A stretch of 64,000 nt of DNA from Arthrobacter alpinus (GCF_900105965.1 NZ_FNTV01000001.1:1-64000), one strand, 5' to 3'. Shown: positions 1 to 9,688, counted from the stretch's first letter. Notes: generated by a model from the sequence alone, not told the origin. Translations and numbers: made by a program.

Positions 1-341
1 TGCTTGCCGCGGTGTTTGTTGTCGCCTACACAATCGGCGGCACCGTGATCATGATCGGTGTCGCCGTTGTGTATTTCCTGGGCATTGGCATCCTGATGGG
101 GGCCTACAAGGAGAAGACTGGACTCTGGATCAATGGGCTAAAGGCGGGCAAGGCCAGCTGGTGGACGGTTCCCCTCGTGTTGCTCATGATCATTTGCATG
201 ATTGGTGCCTACTACTTTCATGCCGAGAAGGGGTTCCACTGGCCAGCATGGGTGGCCGGGGCCATCGTTTTTGTGGCCGTAAACGTCTTCGGGCGGCTCT
301 TTGACGGCGCCTTGCGCACACAGCTGCGGACCGCCGAATGA
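1..341 (+). CDS. Small three-helix membrane protein, 5' end outside window
   Basis: The frame is open to the left edge, so the true start is probably upstream; the first in-window start is a GTG at 12 (109 residues from there). Three hydrophobic segments are visible at about residues 3-27, 50-68 and 77-93 of that version, joined by a basic loop containing GAYKEKTG. No catalytic motif is seen and I do not recognise a named family. Its stop overlaps the start of the downstream winged-helix gene (ATGA), so the two are co-translated. A membrane protein with its own small regulator is the likeliest reading; function unknown. Confidence 0.75.
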   Translation, partial: LAAVFVVAYTIGGTVIMIGVAVVYFLGIGILMGAYKEKTGLWINGLKAGKASWWTVPLVLLMIICMIGAYYFHAEKGFHWPAWVAGAIVFVAVNVFGRLFDGALRTQLRTAE

Positions 342-649
342 CGCCCGCCCTGAACGAGGTGATCCACGCGCCTAACAGGCTGCGCATCTGTGCTTTTCTC
401 AGCAGTGTGGAACAGGCCGAATTTGGCGTTATTCGCGACATGCTTGGCGTGGCCGATTCGGTGGCCAGCAAACAGCTCAAGGCGCTCCAAGAGGCCGGCT
501 ATGTGAGACTCACCAAGCCCACGGGCAAGGGCCGCGTGAAGACGTGGGCGTCGCTGACCGCCGAGGGCCGGGCCGCCTATGAGGATCATGTCGCGGCGCT
601 GAAGGCACTGATCGCCGGAGTCTCGACAGGCCGGACAACCGAAGAATAA
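338..649 (+). CDS. Winged-helix transcriptional regulator (HTH_34/MarR-like)
   Basis: A 103-residue protein that is almost entirely one winged-helix DNA-binding domain. The pattern is NRLRICAFLSS, then FGVIRDMLGVADSVASKQLKAL as recognition region (here shown only by its ends), then the wing with VRLTKPTGKGRVKTWASLT. This matches the PF13601-type 'transcriptional regulator' family that controls adjacent membrane proteins. Start ATG overlaps the upstream stop by four bases. A strong hairpin at 652-701 ends the transcript. The DNA-binding role is secure from the fold; the target is inferred to be its own operon. Confidence 0.85.
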   Translation: MTPALNEVIHAPNRLRICAFLSSVEQAEFGVIRDMLGVADSVASKQLKALQEAGYVRLTKPTGKGRVKTWASLTAEGRAAYEDHVAALKALIAGVSTGRTTEE

Positions 650-651
650 CA

Positions 652-701
652 ACGACGCCGGGTGGTCACCTTTGCTGACAAAGGTGACCACCCGGCGTCG
701 T
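652..701. terminator. Perfect 23-bp hairpin terminator between convergent genes
   Basis: Positions 652-674 are perfectly complementary to 679-701 with a CTGA loop. It lies just after the regulator stop (649) and just before the convergent aminopeptidase stop (724), so it can end both transcripts. There is no clear T-tract, as is common in GC-rich actinobacteria. Confidence 0.85.
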
Positions 702-723
702 AGTTGATCGAGAGCCGAGAAAG

Positions 724-2298
724 CTAGCCGGCCAGGCCGGCCATCCAGGCCTCAACTTCTTCGGGCTTGCGCGGAAGGGCGGCGCTCAAGTTGACCGGGC
801 CGGTGGCGGTGATGAGGATGTCGTCCTCGATGCGGACTCCGTGGCCGCGGAACTCGGCCGGAATGGCCAGATCCTCTTCCTTGAAGTACAGGCCGGGCTC
901 AATGGTGAAGACCATGCCTTCGGTGATGATGCCATCGAGGTAGAGCTCGGCACGGGCCTGGGCGCAGTCGTGCACGTCCATGCCCAAGTGGTGGCTGGTG
1001 CCGTGCGGCATCCAGCGGCGGTGCTGCTGGCCCTCGGGCGAGAGCGCAACCTCGGCGGCAACTGCAGCAGGCCCCAAGCAGCCAGACGGTCTGCCAAAAC
1101 CTCCATGGCTGCCGTGTGCACCTCGCGGAACTTGCGGCCCGGGACTGCCACGGCGAAGGCTGCATCGGCAGCATCCAGAACGGCCTGGTAGATCTTGCGT
1201 TGAACATCCGAGTACGTACCGTTGACGGGAATCGTGCGGGTGATGTCCGCGGTGTAGAGCGAATCAGCCTCAACGCCGGCATCAACGAGCAGCAGCTCGC
1301 CCTCGTTGACGGTTCCGGTGTTCCGGTTCCAGTGCAGCACGGTGGCATTGTTACCGCCGGCGGCGATGGTGTCATAGCCGAGCTCGTTGCCTTCTTCGCG
1401 CGGCGCGGGCAAAGAATGCGCCTTCAACCACGCGCTCTCCGCGCTGGTGGGCAACCGCGCGTGGCAGGGCCCTGACGATGTCCTCGAAGCCGTTCACGGT
1501 GGCCGCGACAGCAATCTTCATCTGCTCGATTTCCCAGGCGTCCTTGATCAGGCGCAGCTCGGAAAGCGCCTCGGCCAGCTTGCCGTCCAGATCATCCAAT
1601 GCGCCGAAGTCCAGGGAATCCGGGTTCTTGGCCGTGTTGTAGCGGGCAGTGTCCACGAGAGCGTCGATGTTCTCGTCAACCTTGCGCACCAAGCGGATGG
1701 ACGTGCCGCCCACGGACGTCTCGCCGACGTTCTTGGTGACGGCAACCTCAAGCTCGGTAACATCGGCCGTTGGCAGACCAAGCTGGGCCTGGAATTCGGC
1801 CAGGGTGGGGCGGCGGCCAATCCAGAACTCTCCGCTGCGGGCATCGGCGTAAAACGCCTTCGTGTCCCGGCCAGCCATGGGGCGGAAGTAGAGGGTGGCG
1901 CGGTGGTGGCCGCCGTCGTCCCCGGCACCCTCGGCAACGGGGTCCATGACCAGCACGGCGTCGGGCTCGTGGTCAACGCCCAGACCGGTCAGGTGCGCGA
2001 ATGCGGAGTGCGGGCGGAAACGGTAGTCGCAGTCGTTGGAGCGGACCTTCAACGGGCCGGCGGGGATGACCAGGCGTTCGGTCTTGAACTGCTCGGAGAT
2101 GGCACGACGGCGGCGGGCGGCATGGTCTGCCACCTCGGCACGGGCGGGGAGTTCAGTGGACGACGGCGCCCAGCTGGAAGCCATGAAGGAACGGAAGGCG
2201 TCAGAGTCGGGCCGCTGCGAACGGTTGTTCACACGCTCCTCGAGGGGCTGATCGCTTGAGTGGTCGGGGTGCGCGGAGGATTGCTCAGTCTGGTTCAC
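724..2298 (-). pseudogene. pepP: Xaa-Pro aminopeptidase, M24B family, split by two indels
   Basis: This metallopeptidase removes an N-terminal residue preceding proline. Three consecutive reading frames together give a full-length protein: N-terminal AMP_N domain (2298 to about 1410, with AHLTGLGVDHEPDAV), then the start of the catalytic pita-bread fold (about 1415-1075, with LLLVDAG and ADITRTIPVNG, the two metal Asp), then the C-terminal metal site (about 1075-724, with HGTSHHLGMDVHD, FTIEPG and HGVRIEDD). The first break, near 1405-1415, falls in a GC dinucleotide run; the second, near 1072, looks like a lost C in CTGCTGC-CAG. Residues on both sides of each break are fully conserved, so I read this as a functional gene damaged by sequence errors, although real frameshifts cannot be excluded. 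GTG start at 2298 after AAGGGG. Confidence 0.85.
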
Positions 2299-2372
2299 CC
2301 CTTAAGTCTCCCACCGCTTGCGCCTTGGGACAAAGAAGCACACGGGATGCAGAAGCGACGTAGGCTTGGAAC

Positions 2373-3253
2373 GTGAGAATCGATTTGCACGCCCACTCAA
2401 ATATTTCCGACGGCACCCAGCGCCCTGCCGAGCTTGTCGCCGCCGCCGCAAAGGCCGCCTGGATGTGGTTGCGTTGACAGATCACGACACCACCGACGGC
2501 TGGGCCGAGGCCAGGGCAGCCGCGAAAGACCACGGCGTCGGCCTGATTCCGGGCATGGAAATCTCCTGCAAAACCTCACTGGGAATCAGTGTCCACCTGC
2601 TCTGCTACCTCCACGACCCCGCCAACCCGGCGCTGTTGGAGGAGATTACCAAGGCCAAGGTGGCCCGGCTGAGCCGTGCCGAACGCATGGTGGAACGCCT
2701 CGCTGAGGACTACCCGCTGAACTGGGACGACGTCAGCGCCATGTTGCCCCCGGAGCCACGGTGGGCCGCCCGCATATTGCTGATGCCTGGTAGCGGCGGG
2801 CATCGTGGGGACAGGAACGAGGCTTTCGCCAGCATCCTCACCTCCCATTCGCGCTATTTCGTCAGCCACTACGCGCCGGATCCGGTGCACGCCGTGGAAT
2901 TGGTCCGTGCCGCCGGCGGCGTCCCGTGTTTGCGCACCCGCTGGCGTCGGCCAGGGGGCGTGTGGTTGCCCGGGGATTTTTCACGACATGATCGACGCCG
3001 GATTGCTCGGTTTGGAAGTGGAGCACCGGGACAATCCGCCCGAGGGTCGCGCGTGGCTGCGCAGGCTGGCGCAGGAAACCGGCCTCTTCATGACCGGGTC
3101 CTCGGACTATCACGGGGCCGGCAAGCCCAATTTGTTGGGCGAAAATCTCACAACGCCTGGGGCGCTGGACCGCATCCTGCCCAGGGGACAGGTTCCGCGC
3201 CGTTCCTGCATAACGGCGAAGTATGCACCATCAGTACCCTTGTGAGGGCATAG
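2373..3253 (+). pseudogene. PHP-domain phosphoesterase (YciV/RNase AM-like), several indels
   Basis: The intact protein would start with GTG at 2373 as MRIDLHAHSNISDGT, the classic PHP metal-binding start. It continues with VVALTDHDTTDGW, GMEISC, FAHPL and SSDYHG, all metal-ligand motifs of the PHP family that hydrolyses 3',5'-nucleotides or acts as a 5'-3' exonuclease. The frame changes at about 2453, 2755, 2793, 2813, 2925, 2980 and 3183. Every change is explained by one missing base in a short G, C or T run, and the protein reads normally between them. The stop is TAG at 3251-3253. This density of same-type deletions points to sequence error. The family is certain; the exact substrate is not. 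Confidence 0.78.
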
Positions 3254-3571
3254 CGGCCATGTTCAATCACGGGCACTGTTACAGTCACAAGAGATGATTG
3301 GTTCGAAAGTGTGGCGAAAGTCCCCTTTTGAGCCGTTGTAATCCCGTTGCCGGCTGAACGTCAGCCGTTGATTTTCGGTAGTGAAGATAAGCCTTGAAAG
3401 CACTTCACTTTGGGCCGCCTGCGCAGAAATCTCTGCTTGCCTTGGCGGCTGGTCCCGGGCGGGAAGTGCGCCTGACAGGTCCTCACCGGATTACCTCATG
3501 CACCCTTATTTGGCGGCGCACGCTGATTGTTGGCGGAATGCCGGTGAATTCCGTCTATCGAAGGGACAAGA
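3254..3571 (+). other. 318-bp intergenic region before the symporter
   Basis: No gene seen. It should carry the symporter promoter and leader. A small inverted repeat GGCTGAACGTCAGCC lies near 3350-3364, and a good ribosome site AAGGGA lies at 3561-3566, just before the ATG at 3572. No recognisable riboswitch. Confidence 0.4.
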
Positions 3572-5262
3572 ATGGTGCCGAATGGCGCAGGACTTCACCA
3601 ACTGGGAAGTTGGACAGTAATTGGACTATTAGTGCTGTTTTACGGCGGCACACTGCTAATGACACTGTTCATTGGCCGCAAGAATGAAAACGCTGACGGC
3701 TACATGACCGCCGGCAACAAGGTCGGTTTTGGGATATCGGCCGGAAGCATGACCGCAACATGGATCTGGGCGTCGTCAATGTACGCCTCGGCCACCTCCG
3801 GCTACACGTACGGAATATCCGGGCCCATCCACTACGGTTTGTGGGGCGCGTTGATGATCTTGTTCATCTACCCGTTTGGCAAGCGAATCCGCGCCGTCGC
3901 CCCCAAGGCCCACACCTTGGCGGAGGTCATTTACGCCCGGCACGGCAAATCAAGCCAGTTGATGCTCGCCGGCTCGAACATTGTTGGATCGATGGTGAGC
4001 ATCACCTCCAACTTCATCGCCGGTGGTGCGCTGATTGCGTTGCTGTCCCCGTTTAGCTTCACCCAAGGCATCCTGTTTCATCGGCGGCGGCATCCTGCTG
4101 TACTCGCTGTGGTCAGGGTTCAGGGCCTCCGTGCTCACCGACGCCGCGCAGGTCTTTGCCATGCTCGGGGCCGTGGTGATCATTATTCCGGTGGTTTTCT
4201 TTGCCGCCGGCGCCCCGACATGTTTGTCACGGGCGCTTCGAGGTTGACGCCGCAGCAGTCCAACTTCTTCTCCTCCGACGCGTTCATGAACCAGGGTGCA
4301 CCGTACATCGCGGCCGTTCTGGCCTACGCCATCGGTAACCAGACCATTGCCCAGCGGCTCTTTGCCGTACGTGAAGACCTCATCAAGAAGACCTTCGTGA
4401 CGGCCACGGTTGGCTATGGCGCCACCATTATTGGGATTGGCATGATGGGTGTCATGGCCCTGTACGCCGGTATTCTTCCGCTGGATGGAGACACCAACAA
4501 CCTGATCCCGCAGATGGCCGCGACCTATCTCAGCCCGGTGCTGTTGGGGATCTTCCTGATCATGATCGTGGGTGCGCTGTCCTCCACGGCTGATTCAGAC
4601 CTATCTGCCATGTCTTCAATCATGATGGCCGATGTCTACGGCCAGAACATCGCCAAGGAGGGCAAGGCGAACCCCAAGACCATGCTGTTCATTGGCCGCA
4701 TCACCATGATTGTGGCCACCGGCGCCGGCCTGTATTTTGCCAGCGGACAGCTAAACATCCTTGACCTGCTGGTGTTTGTCGGAGCCTCTGGGGTGCCCTG
4801 GTGTTCCCCGTCATTGCCAGCTTCTACTGGGAAAAGATCACCAACAAGGCCTTCACCATCTCGGTGCTTGCCGCCCTCGCCTGCTTCATCCCTGTGCGGT
4901 TTGAGTGGATCTCCATGGGCGGCGCCACCGGAATCGTGGTGGATGTACTCTCCGTTGTCGGCATTGGCGTGGTCCTTGGCCTAATGGCCTTCGGGTTCTT
5001 TGGCCTCAAAACGGCCAAGATCGTGGCGGCCGTTGCCATGCTCGCGGCCGCACCATTCGCGATCGGCGTCCTGCACGATTACACGGTGCTCTCGGGCTCG
5101 CTCGTTGCCTACGCTGTCAGCACCCTGGTGTGTTACTTCATGTGCTTCCGCAACCAGGCGACCTTTGACTTCGACACCATCAAGGAGCGCATCGGCGACT
5201 TCGACAACCGGGAGGAAGCCAACCACAACACCCCCGGAACCCTTCTCGAGAAGAAAGCCTAG
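3572..5262 (+). pseudogene. Sodium:solute symporter (SSS family), three indels
   Basis: A multi-pass membrane carrier that couples Na+ entry to uptake of an organic solute. The conserved stretches include RKNENADGYMTAG near the N-terminus, WIWASSMYASATSGYTYG, and GALSSTADSDLSAMSS, the SSS Na+-site region. The frame slips near 4077 (an extra T in GTTTCATCGG), is restored near 4216 (a C missing from CCCCGAC), and slips again near 4788 (a C missing before TCTGG). The end is then read in the frame 4801-5262, with MFPVIASFYWEKITNKA. With these repaired it would be a normal-length symporter of about 560 residues. The ATG at 3572 has a well-spaced AAGGGA. A 43-residue membrane peptide follows at 5272, typical of this subgroup. 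The substrate cannot be told from sequence. Confidence 0.82.
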
Positions 5263-5271
5263 GCACTGTTC

Positions 5272-5403
5272 ATGACCGTATTTTTTCTATCCCTCTATGT
5301 TCTGATCTGGCCGGTCATCGTTGCTGGCGTGCTCTACGTGCTGGGCAAAGCCTTCCTCCAGGAAATCCTGGACGCCCGGCGTGAAGGCCGACCGCTGATT
5401 TAG
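5272..5403 (+). CDS. 43-residue single-pass small subunit of the symporter
   Basis: ATG at 5272, only nine bases after the symporter stop, encodes 43 residues with one hydrophobic helix (about residues 3-27, with FFLSLYVLIWPVIVAGV) followed by a charged tail, EILDARREGRPLI. Peptides of this size and pattern, annotated as 'putative transporter small subunit', sit directly after SSS/NSS-type symporters in actinobacteria. It probably binds or stabilises the carrier. Followed by a strong terminator at 5418. The assignment rests on position and pattern rather than on a proven function. Confidence 0.78.
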   Translation: MTVFFLSLYVLIWPVIVAGVLYVLGKAFLQEILDARREGRPLI

Positions 5404-5417
5404 CGGCCACAACAAAA

Positions 5418-5472
5418 AAACTGCCCTGCCGGTTCGTCAAGAAGATTTCTTGATGAACCGGCAGGGCAGTTT
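5418..5472. terminator. Long bidirectional hairpin terminator
   Basis: Nearly perfect stem of about 26 bp: AAACTGCCCTGCCGGTTC pairs with its complement ending at 5472, then a G-T wobble, then TCAAGAA pairs with TTCTTGA around a GAT loop. A-tract upstream and TTT downstream fit termination of both the symporter unit (+) and the convergent helicase (-). Confidence 0.88.
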
Positions 5473-5490
5473 GCGTGGTGCCGGTGAGTT

Positions 5491-7200
5491 CTACTCGCCG
5501 GACTCCTTGGCTACCGTCTCACCGTTGCGGCGGCGGGTGCGGGTCCGGCGTGCACGCGGTGCCGCGGCCTCGGCCGAGGCCGCCACAGGGGCACTGTTTT
5601 CGGCCGGCGCGGCACTTTCGGATGATGGACGACGGCGGCTCCGGCCGCCCTCGCGCTTCTCACCTGTGCTGCTGGCGGCACGGCTTCCGCCGTCACGGCC
5701 GGACTCCTCGCGGCGCTTCTCACCGTGGCGGGCACCGGTGTGGTTGCCACCGCGGTTGGCGTTGCGGTCGCCGCCACGAGAGGAGTCCTGCTTCGGGGCG
5801 TTGCGCTTACCGGTCTCGCCCAGATCCTCCAGCACTTCGGCGTCAATGCCTGCGTGCGTGCGCTTGTCGCGCGGCAGGCGGCCCTTGGTACCGGCCGGAA
5901 TATCCAGATCCGTGTAGAGGTGAGGGGAGGAGGAATACGTCTCGATGGGCTCGGGAACGCTCAAACCCAGTGCCTTGTTGACGAGGGCCCAGCGAGGCAT
6001 GTCATCCCAGTCAACGAAGGTCACGGCCGTGCCCTTGTTGCCTGCGCGGCCGGTACGGCCCACGCGGTGCAGGTAGATCTTCTCGTCTTCAACGCACTGG
6101 TAGTTGACCACGTGCGTGACATCATCGACGTCGATGCCGCGAGCGGCAACGTCGGTGGCCACCAGAACGTCAACCTTGTTGTTACGGAAGGCCCGCAGGG
6201 CCTGCTCGCGGGCACCCTGACCCAGATCGCCGTGAATGGCTGCCGCAGCAAATCCGCGGTCAACCAGCTCCTCGGCCACCTTGGCTGCGGTGCGCTTGGT
6301 CTTGGTGAAGATGATGGAACGGCCACGGTCCTTGGCCTGCAGGATCCGGGCCAAAACCTCGATCTTGTCCAGGTTGTGGGCACGGTAGATGAGCTGGCGG
6401 ATGTCGCGCTTGGTCAAGCCCTCGTCGTCCGGGTCAGCGGCACGGATGTGCGTGGGCTGGGTCATGTAGCGCCGTGCCATGGCAACAACCGGGCCGGGCA
6501 TGGTGGCCGAGAACAACAGTGTCTGGCGAACCGGAGGAGTGCCGGCAATCAACGTTTCAACGTCGGGCAGGAAGCCCAGATCCAGCATTTCGTCGGCCTC
6601 GTCGAGGATCACGATGCGTACGTGCTTGACGTTCAGGTGGCGCTGCTTGAGCAGATCGATCAGGCGGCCGGGCGTACCAACAATAAGTTCGACACCCTTT
6701 TGCAGGGCCTCGACCTGGGGCTCGTAGGCGCGGCCACCATAAATTGTGGCGATGCGGATGCCGCGGTGCTTGGAGGCGGTGGTGAGATCTCCGGCCACCT
6801 GCACGGCAAGCTCGCGGGTGGGCACAATCACCATGGCCTGGGGGGCGCCCGGGGCGGCAAGCTTTGCAAAGCCTTCGTCCTTGGGGGCCACAATGCGGTT
6901 CAATGCCGGGATGCCGAAACCGAGCGTCTTGCCCGTTCCGGTCTTGGCCTGGCCAATGATGTCGTGCCCGGTCAACGCGATGGGCAGGGTCATGGCCTGG
7001 ATCGGGAAGGGGTGGAGGATGCCGGCCTCGGTCAGGGAGGAAACGATCTCGTGGTGCACGCCAAAGCTGGCGAACGTTTCCTTTTCTTCGTGCCGGGCAG
7101 GCTCGGTGCTGCTGAGGGATCCGTCAATTTCAACGATCTCGTTGCTGTCTTCTGCCTGCAGGAGTGAATCTGCTTCAATGCTCAAATGCTTACCATTCAA
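5491..7200 (-). CDS. DEAD-box ATP-dependent RNA helicase
   Basis: A 569-residue RNA helicase that unwinds RNA duplexes with ATP, probably in ribosome assembly or cold adaptation. The motif order is canonical: Q motif (FASFGVHHEI..PFPIQ), Walker A AKTGTGKT, PTRELA, GG, TPGRLIDLL, DEADEMLDLGF, SATMP, then in the second RecA domain ATDVAARGIDVDDVTHVVNY and HRVGRTGRAG. The last 130 residues are a low-complexity basic tail rich in RGG/RNANR, RR and Ala-Glu, probably for RNA binding. The longest frame starts with TTG at 7200; another TTG at 7185 is possible. The 5' leader of about 240 bases is long, as in cold-inducible helicases. It is close to the RhlE/CsdA group but I do not assign a symbol. Confidence 0.95.
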   Translation of the reverse strand: MNGKHLSIEADSLLQAEDSNEIVEIDGSLSSTEPARHEEKETFASFGVHHEIVSSLTEAGILHPFPIQAMTLPIALTGHDIIGQAKTGTGKTLGFGIPALNRIVAPKDEGFAKLAAPGAPQAMVIVPTRELAVQVAGDLTTASKHRGIRIATIYGGRAYEPQVEALQKGVELIVGTPGRLIDLLKQRHLNVKHVRIVILDEADEMLDLGFLPDVETLIAGTPPVRQTLLFSATMPGPVVAMARRYMTQPTHIRAADPDDEGLTKRDIRQLIYRAHNLDKIEVLARILQAKDRGRSIIFTKTKRTAAKVAEELVDRGFAAAAIHGDLGQGAREQALRAFRNNKVDVLVATDVAARGIDVDDVTHVVNYQCVEDEKIYLHRVGRTGRAGNKGTAVTFVDWDDMPRWALVNKALGLSVPEPIETYSSSPHLYTDLDIPAGTKGRLPRDKRTHAGIDAEVLEDLGETGKRNAPKQDSSRGGDRNANRGGNHTGARHGEKRREESGRDGGSRAASSTGEKREGGRSRRRPSSESAAPAENSAPVAASAEAAAPRARRTRTRRRNGETVAKESGE

Positions 7201-7297
7201 TTCGTCTATACAAGGTGCCGTCAGCCGGGCTCAACGCTGGCGCTTGGAAGGCCTCACGGAACGCAGGTCGGCGGCACTATCTAGGGAAGCCGATCGC

Positions 7298-7318
7298 GGG
7301 CTAACAAAAACTTAGCCC
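7298..7318 (-). terminator. Short hairpin downstream of the RNB gene
   Basis: GGGCTAA at 7298-7304 pairs perfectly with TTAGCCC at 7312-7318 around a seven-base A-rich loop. It lies about 130 bases past the stop of the RNB ribonuclease and inside the leader of the helicase, so it could end the RNB transcript or be a leader structure. No T-tract after it on the minus strand. Confidence 0.35.
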
Positions 7319-7446
7319 TCCCTTTTGTCAGAACGACGGGTTTGGGAGGAGCTGAAAAGACGCGCGTTGGGGCGGGTTTGTTGAATCAATACTTTTTAAT
7401 CAACGACCGGGCATCCATGTCTACCTCTTCAGTCTAGCCGCACACC

Positions 7447-8919
7447 CTAACTTTGCGCTGACGGCACGAACGTTACGCTGCGCTTGGCAATATCGACAGC
7501 GGTAAGCCGTACCCGAACCACGGTTCCCGGAGTCAGGTCACCTTCGCAGTAGGCGGTCACGGCAGGGACGCTGATCTGGATGGAACTGCGGGCGGTTGCG
7601 GACTTGGAATTGTGGCCGTTGCTGCGTGGCCCGGCAAGGACGACGGCGTCAAACTCGCCTCCCACCTGGTGGCTTAGCAAGGCCGCCTCAACAGTGTCGA
7701 TCGCCGCCTTGTCCACCTTGCTGGCCAGCTGGTTTGAGGCACTCATGATCTCAGGCAGTTCTGCCAGTGCCTCAACGGCCCACACCGGAACCTCTTCCTG
7801 GGCGCACAAGGCGGCGCAGAGGGACAGTACGAACCGGTCGACGAGCCTGCGCAGGGGGGCGGTGGTGTGCGCGTAAGGCGCGGCAACCGCGGCCTGCATG
7901 ATTTCTTGGGGAACCGTGCCGTTGAATGGGGTGTAACCGGCGCCCCTGAACAGGCTTGCCGCCGCGTGCATCAGGGCAAGTTGCTTGGGATCCTCGGTAT
8001 TGAGACTACGCAGATATTCCCCATAGGCGATGTCCTTGGTCCACGGGGTTCCCAGGGCCACGGTTTGCAGCCTGTACGTGGCGATCGATTCTTCATCCGG
8101 GGTGGGCATGGTGCGAAGGATGCCCACCTTGCCTTCGATCATGATCGTGGCAGCGGCCATGCCGGTCAGAAGAGAGATCTGGGCATTCCATTCCTCGATG
8201 GGCAGGTTGGGGCGGAAACTCAGGACGTAGCGGCCGTCGACGAATTCCACTTCCTGGCCCGGCACGTTCAGGCTGGCGCCGCCCCGGGCTCGTTCCAGGG
8301 CGATGCGCTTCGTCCCAATCTCGGCCAACAGTGCCAAGGTGTCGGCGAAAGCGGCGGGCGCAGTCCCGGCGTCGTACATTTCCTGGGCTTGTTCGTAGCC
8401 AAGCTTGGCAACACTTTTCACTGTGGCGCGGCGGACCGTGGCGGTGGTCTGTGAACCGTCAGCGGCAAGATGGATCTGCCAGACGTAGGCCGAGCGGGGA
8501 TCGTTGGCGAAGAGGCTGGCGGCGCCCTCACTCATTGGAGCGGGGTGGAGGGGAATGCGTTGGCCAGGCGTGTAGATGGTTTGGCCACGTCGACGGGTCT
8601 CGGCATCGAGCGGACCACCGGCGGGGACAAAGGAGGGGACATCGGCGATGGCGTAGTGGACAATGTAGCCGTCGTCGTTGCGCTCCAGATACATGGCCTG
8701 GTCGAGGTCCTGCGAGGTGGGCGGATCGATCGTGATGAAGGGCAGCGCCGTGAGATCGGGTGCGGGCAGCTGATGGGCCGCAATGACCCGGTCAACCTCC
8801 GCCAAGACGTCAGGGGAGAACTCGCCGGGCAACTTGAACTCCTCGCTCAGGGCGGCAAGGGCTTGGGCAAGGGACTGTTCTGCGGCGCTGCTTCTGACGC
8901 CAATGTGAGAGTACGGCAC
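7447..8919 (-). CDS. RNB-domain ribonuclease (RNase II/R-like, short form)
   Basis: A 3'-5' exoribonuclease-like protein of about 490 residues with a central RNB domain. The metal site is seen in FITIDPPTSQDLDQAMYLE near residues 60-80: three of the usual Asp are present, while the fourth position of the RNase II pattern is Gln. GYIVHYAIADVPSFV and RRRGQTIYTP follow, and then the conserved YAHTTAPLRRLVDRF. The N-terminal cold-shock domains of full-length RNase R are missing; a basic C-terminal beta domain (VRVRLTAVD) may be S1-like. I take the GTG at 8919 (MPYSHIGV) as start because related short actinobacterial RNB proteins begin at this point, rather than the extra 16 residues from 8967. 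Divergent from the ferritin-like gene at 8984. Confidence 0.9.
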   Translation of the reverse strand: MPYSHIGVRSSAAEQSLAQALAALSEEFKLPGEFSPDVLAEVDRVIAAHQLPAPDLTALPFITIDPPTSQDLDQAMYLERNDDGYIVHYAIADVPSFVPAGGPLDAETRRRGQTIYTPGQRIPLHPAPMSEGAASLFANDPRSAYVWQIHLAADGSQTTATVRRATVKSVAKLGYEQAQEMYDAGTAPAAFADTLALLAEIGTKRIALERARGGASLNVPGQEVEFVDGRYVLSFRPNLPIEEWNAQISLLTGMAAATIMIEGKVGILRTMPTPDEESIATYRLQTVALGTPWTKDIAYGEYLRSLNTEDPKQLALMHAAASLFRGAGYTPFNGTVPQEIMQAAVAAPYAHTTAPLRRLVDRFVLSLCAALCAQEEVPVWAVEALAELPEIMSASNQLASKVDKAAIDTVEAALLSHQVGGEFDAVVLAGPRSNGHNSKSATARSSIQISVPAVTAYCEGDLTPGTVVRVRLTAVDIAKRSVTFVPSAQS

Positions 8920-8983
8920 CGTTTCAGCGTAAACGAATCCTGCCCGGGAACAAGGGCGGCGCGGCACGGACTATTCTGGGGGT

Positions 8984-9688
8984 ATGAGTATTTCAGCTTC
9001 CGACGCCGATGATTCCGTTTCCGCAGGGGAATTGAGCGCCCGCTACGACAACTTTGTGGTGGATCTGCTCGGCAGCATCGCTTACGGGGAGCTTTCCGCG
9101 TTTGAGCGTTTGGCAACCGACGCGCGCCACTCGCCGTCGCTGGCCGACAGGGCGGTGCTGGGAAAAATGGCCGTGGCGGAGTATGGCCATTACGAATCCA
9201 TGTGTGCACGGCTCAACGCCATGGGCATGGATCCGGAACTGGCCATGGCACCCTACCAGCGCATGGTTGATGCCTTCCACGAGCGGACCCGCCCCGCTGA
9301 TTGGCACGAATCGCTCATGAAGGCCTATGTGGTTGAGACGATCACTGAAGAGTTTTACGCTGCAATTGCCGAGCACCTGGATGAGCCCACCCGTGAGGCA
9401 ATTGCCCAGGTCCGCACAAGTGACGAGCAGATTGAGGTGTTGACCTCGCTGCTGAGAACCATGCTGGCCGAGGACCCGCGGCTGTCCTCGCGCTTGGCGT
9501 TGTGGGGGCGGCGCATGGTGGGGGAGGCCCTGACCCAGGTGCAGCGTATCGGTGCCAAGCACAGCTTCCTCGTGGGGCTGCGCCCGGACGCCACACATGA
9601 GCAGGCTGCGGCAGAGGTATCGGCCATCCTGAGTGCGCTCACGCGAAACCACTCCAAGCGCATGAGCAAGCTGGGGCTGACGGCTTAG
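8984..9688 (+). CDS. Ferritin-like fold protein (MiaE/ferritin-like_2 type)
   Basis: A 234-residue, all-helical protein of the ferritin-like superfamily often seen in actinobacteria (MiaE-like, PF13794 type). Possible metal ligands are Glu/His in IAYGELSAFERL, VAEYGHYESM and VVETITEEFYAAIAEH; this E..E/H..H pattern suggests a di-iron or iron-binding site. It is divergent from the RNB gene, with only 64 bases between them, so they share a promoter region. A real tRNA-hydroxylase function is not shown; a role in RNA modification would fit the RNase neighbour but is only inference. Confidence 0.82.
   Translation: MSISASDADDSVSAGELSARYDNFVVDLLGSIAYGELSAFERLATDARHSPSLADRAVLGKMAVAEYGHYESMCARLNAMGMDPELAMAPYQRMVDAFHERTRPADWHESLMKAYVVETITEEFYAAIAEHLDEPTREAIAQVRTSDEQIEVLTSLLRTMLAEDPRLSSRLALWGRRMVGEALTQVQRIGAKHSFLVGLRPDATHEQAAAEVSAILSALTRNHSKRMSKLGLTA

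Noticed and set aside
5725..7167. A 480-residue open frame opposite the DEAD helicase, and similar long frames at 60241-62082 (-), 1387-2259 (+) and 13863-14735 (+)
   Set aside because: They are antisense shadows in GC-rich coding sequence. They show no family motifs and the opposite strand carries complete, recognisable enzymes.
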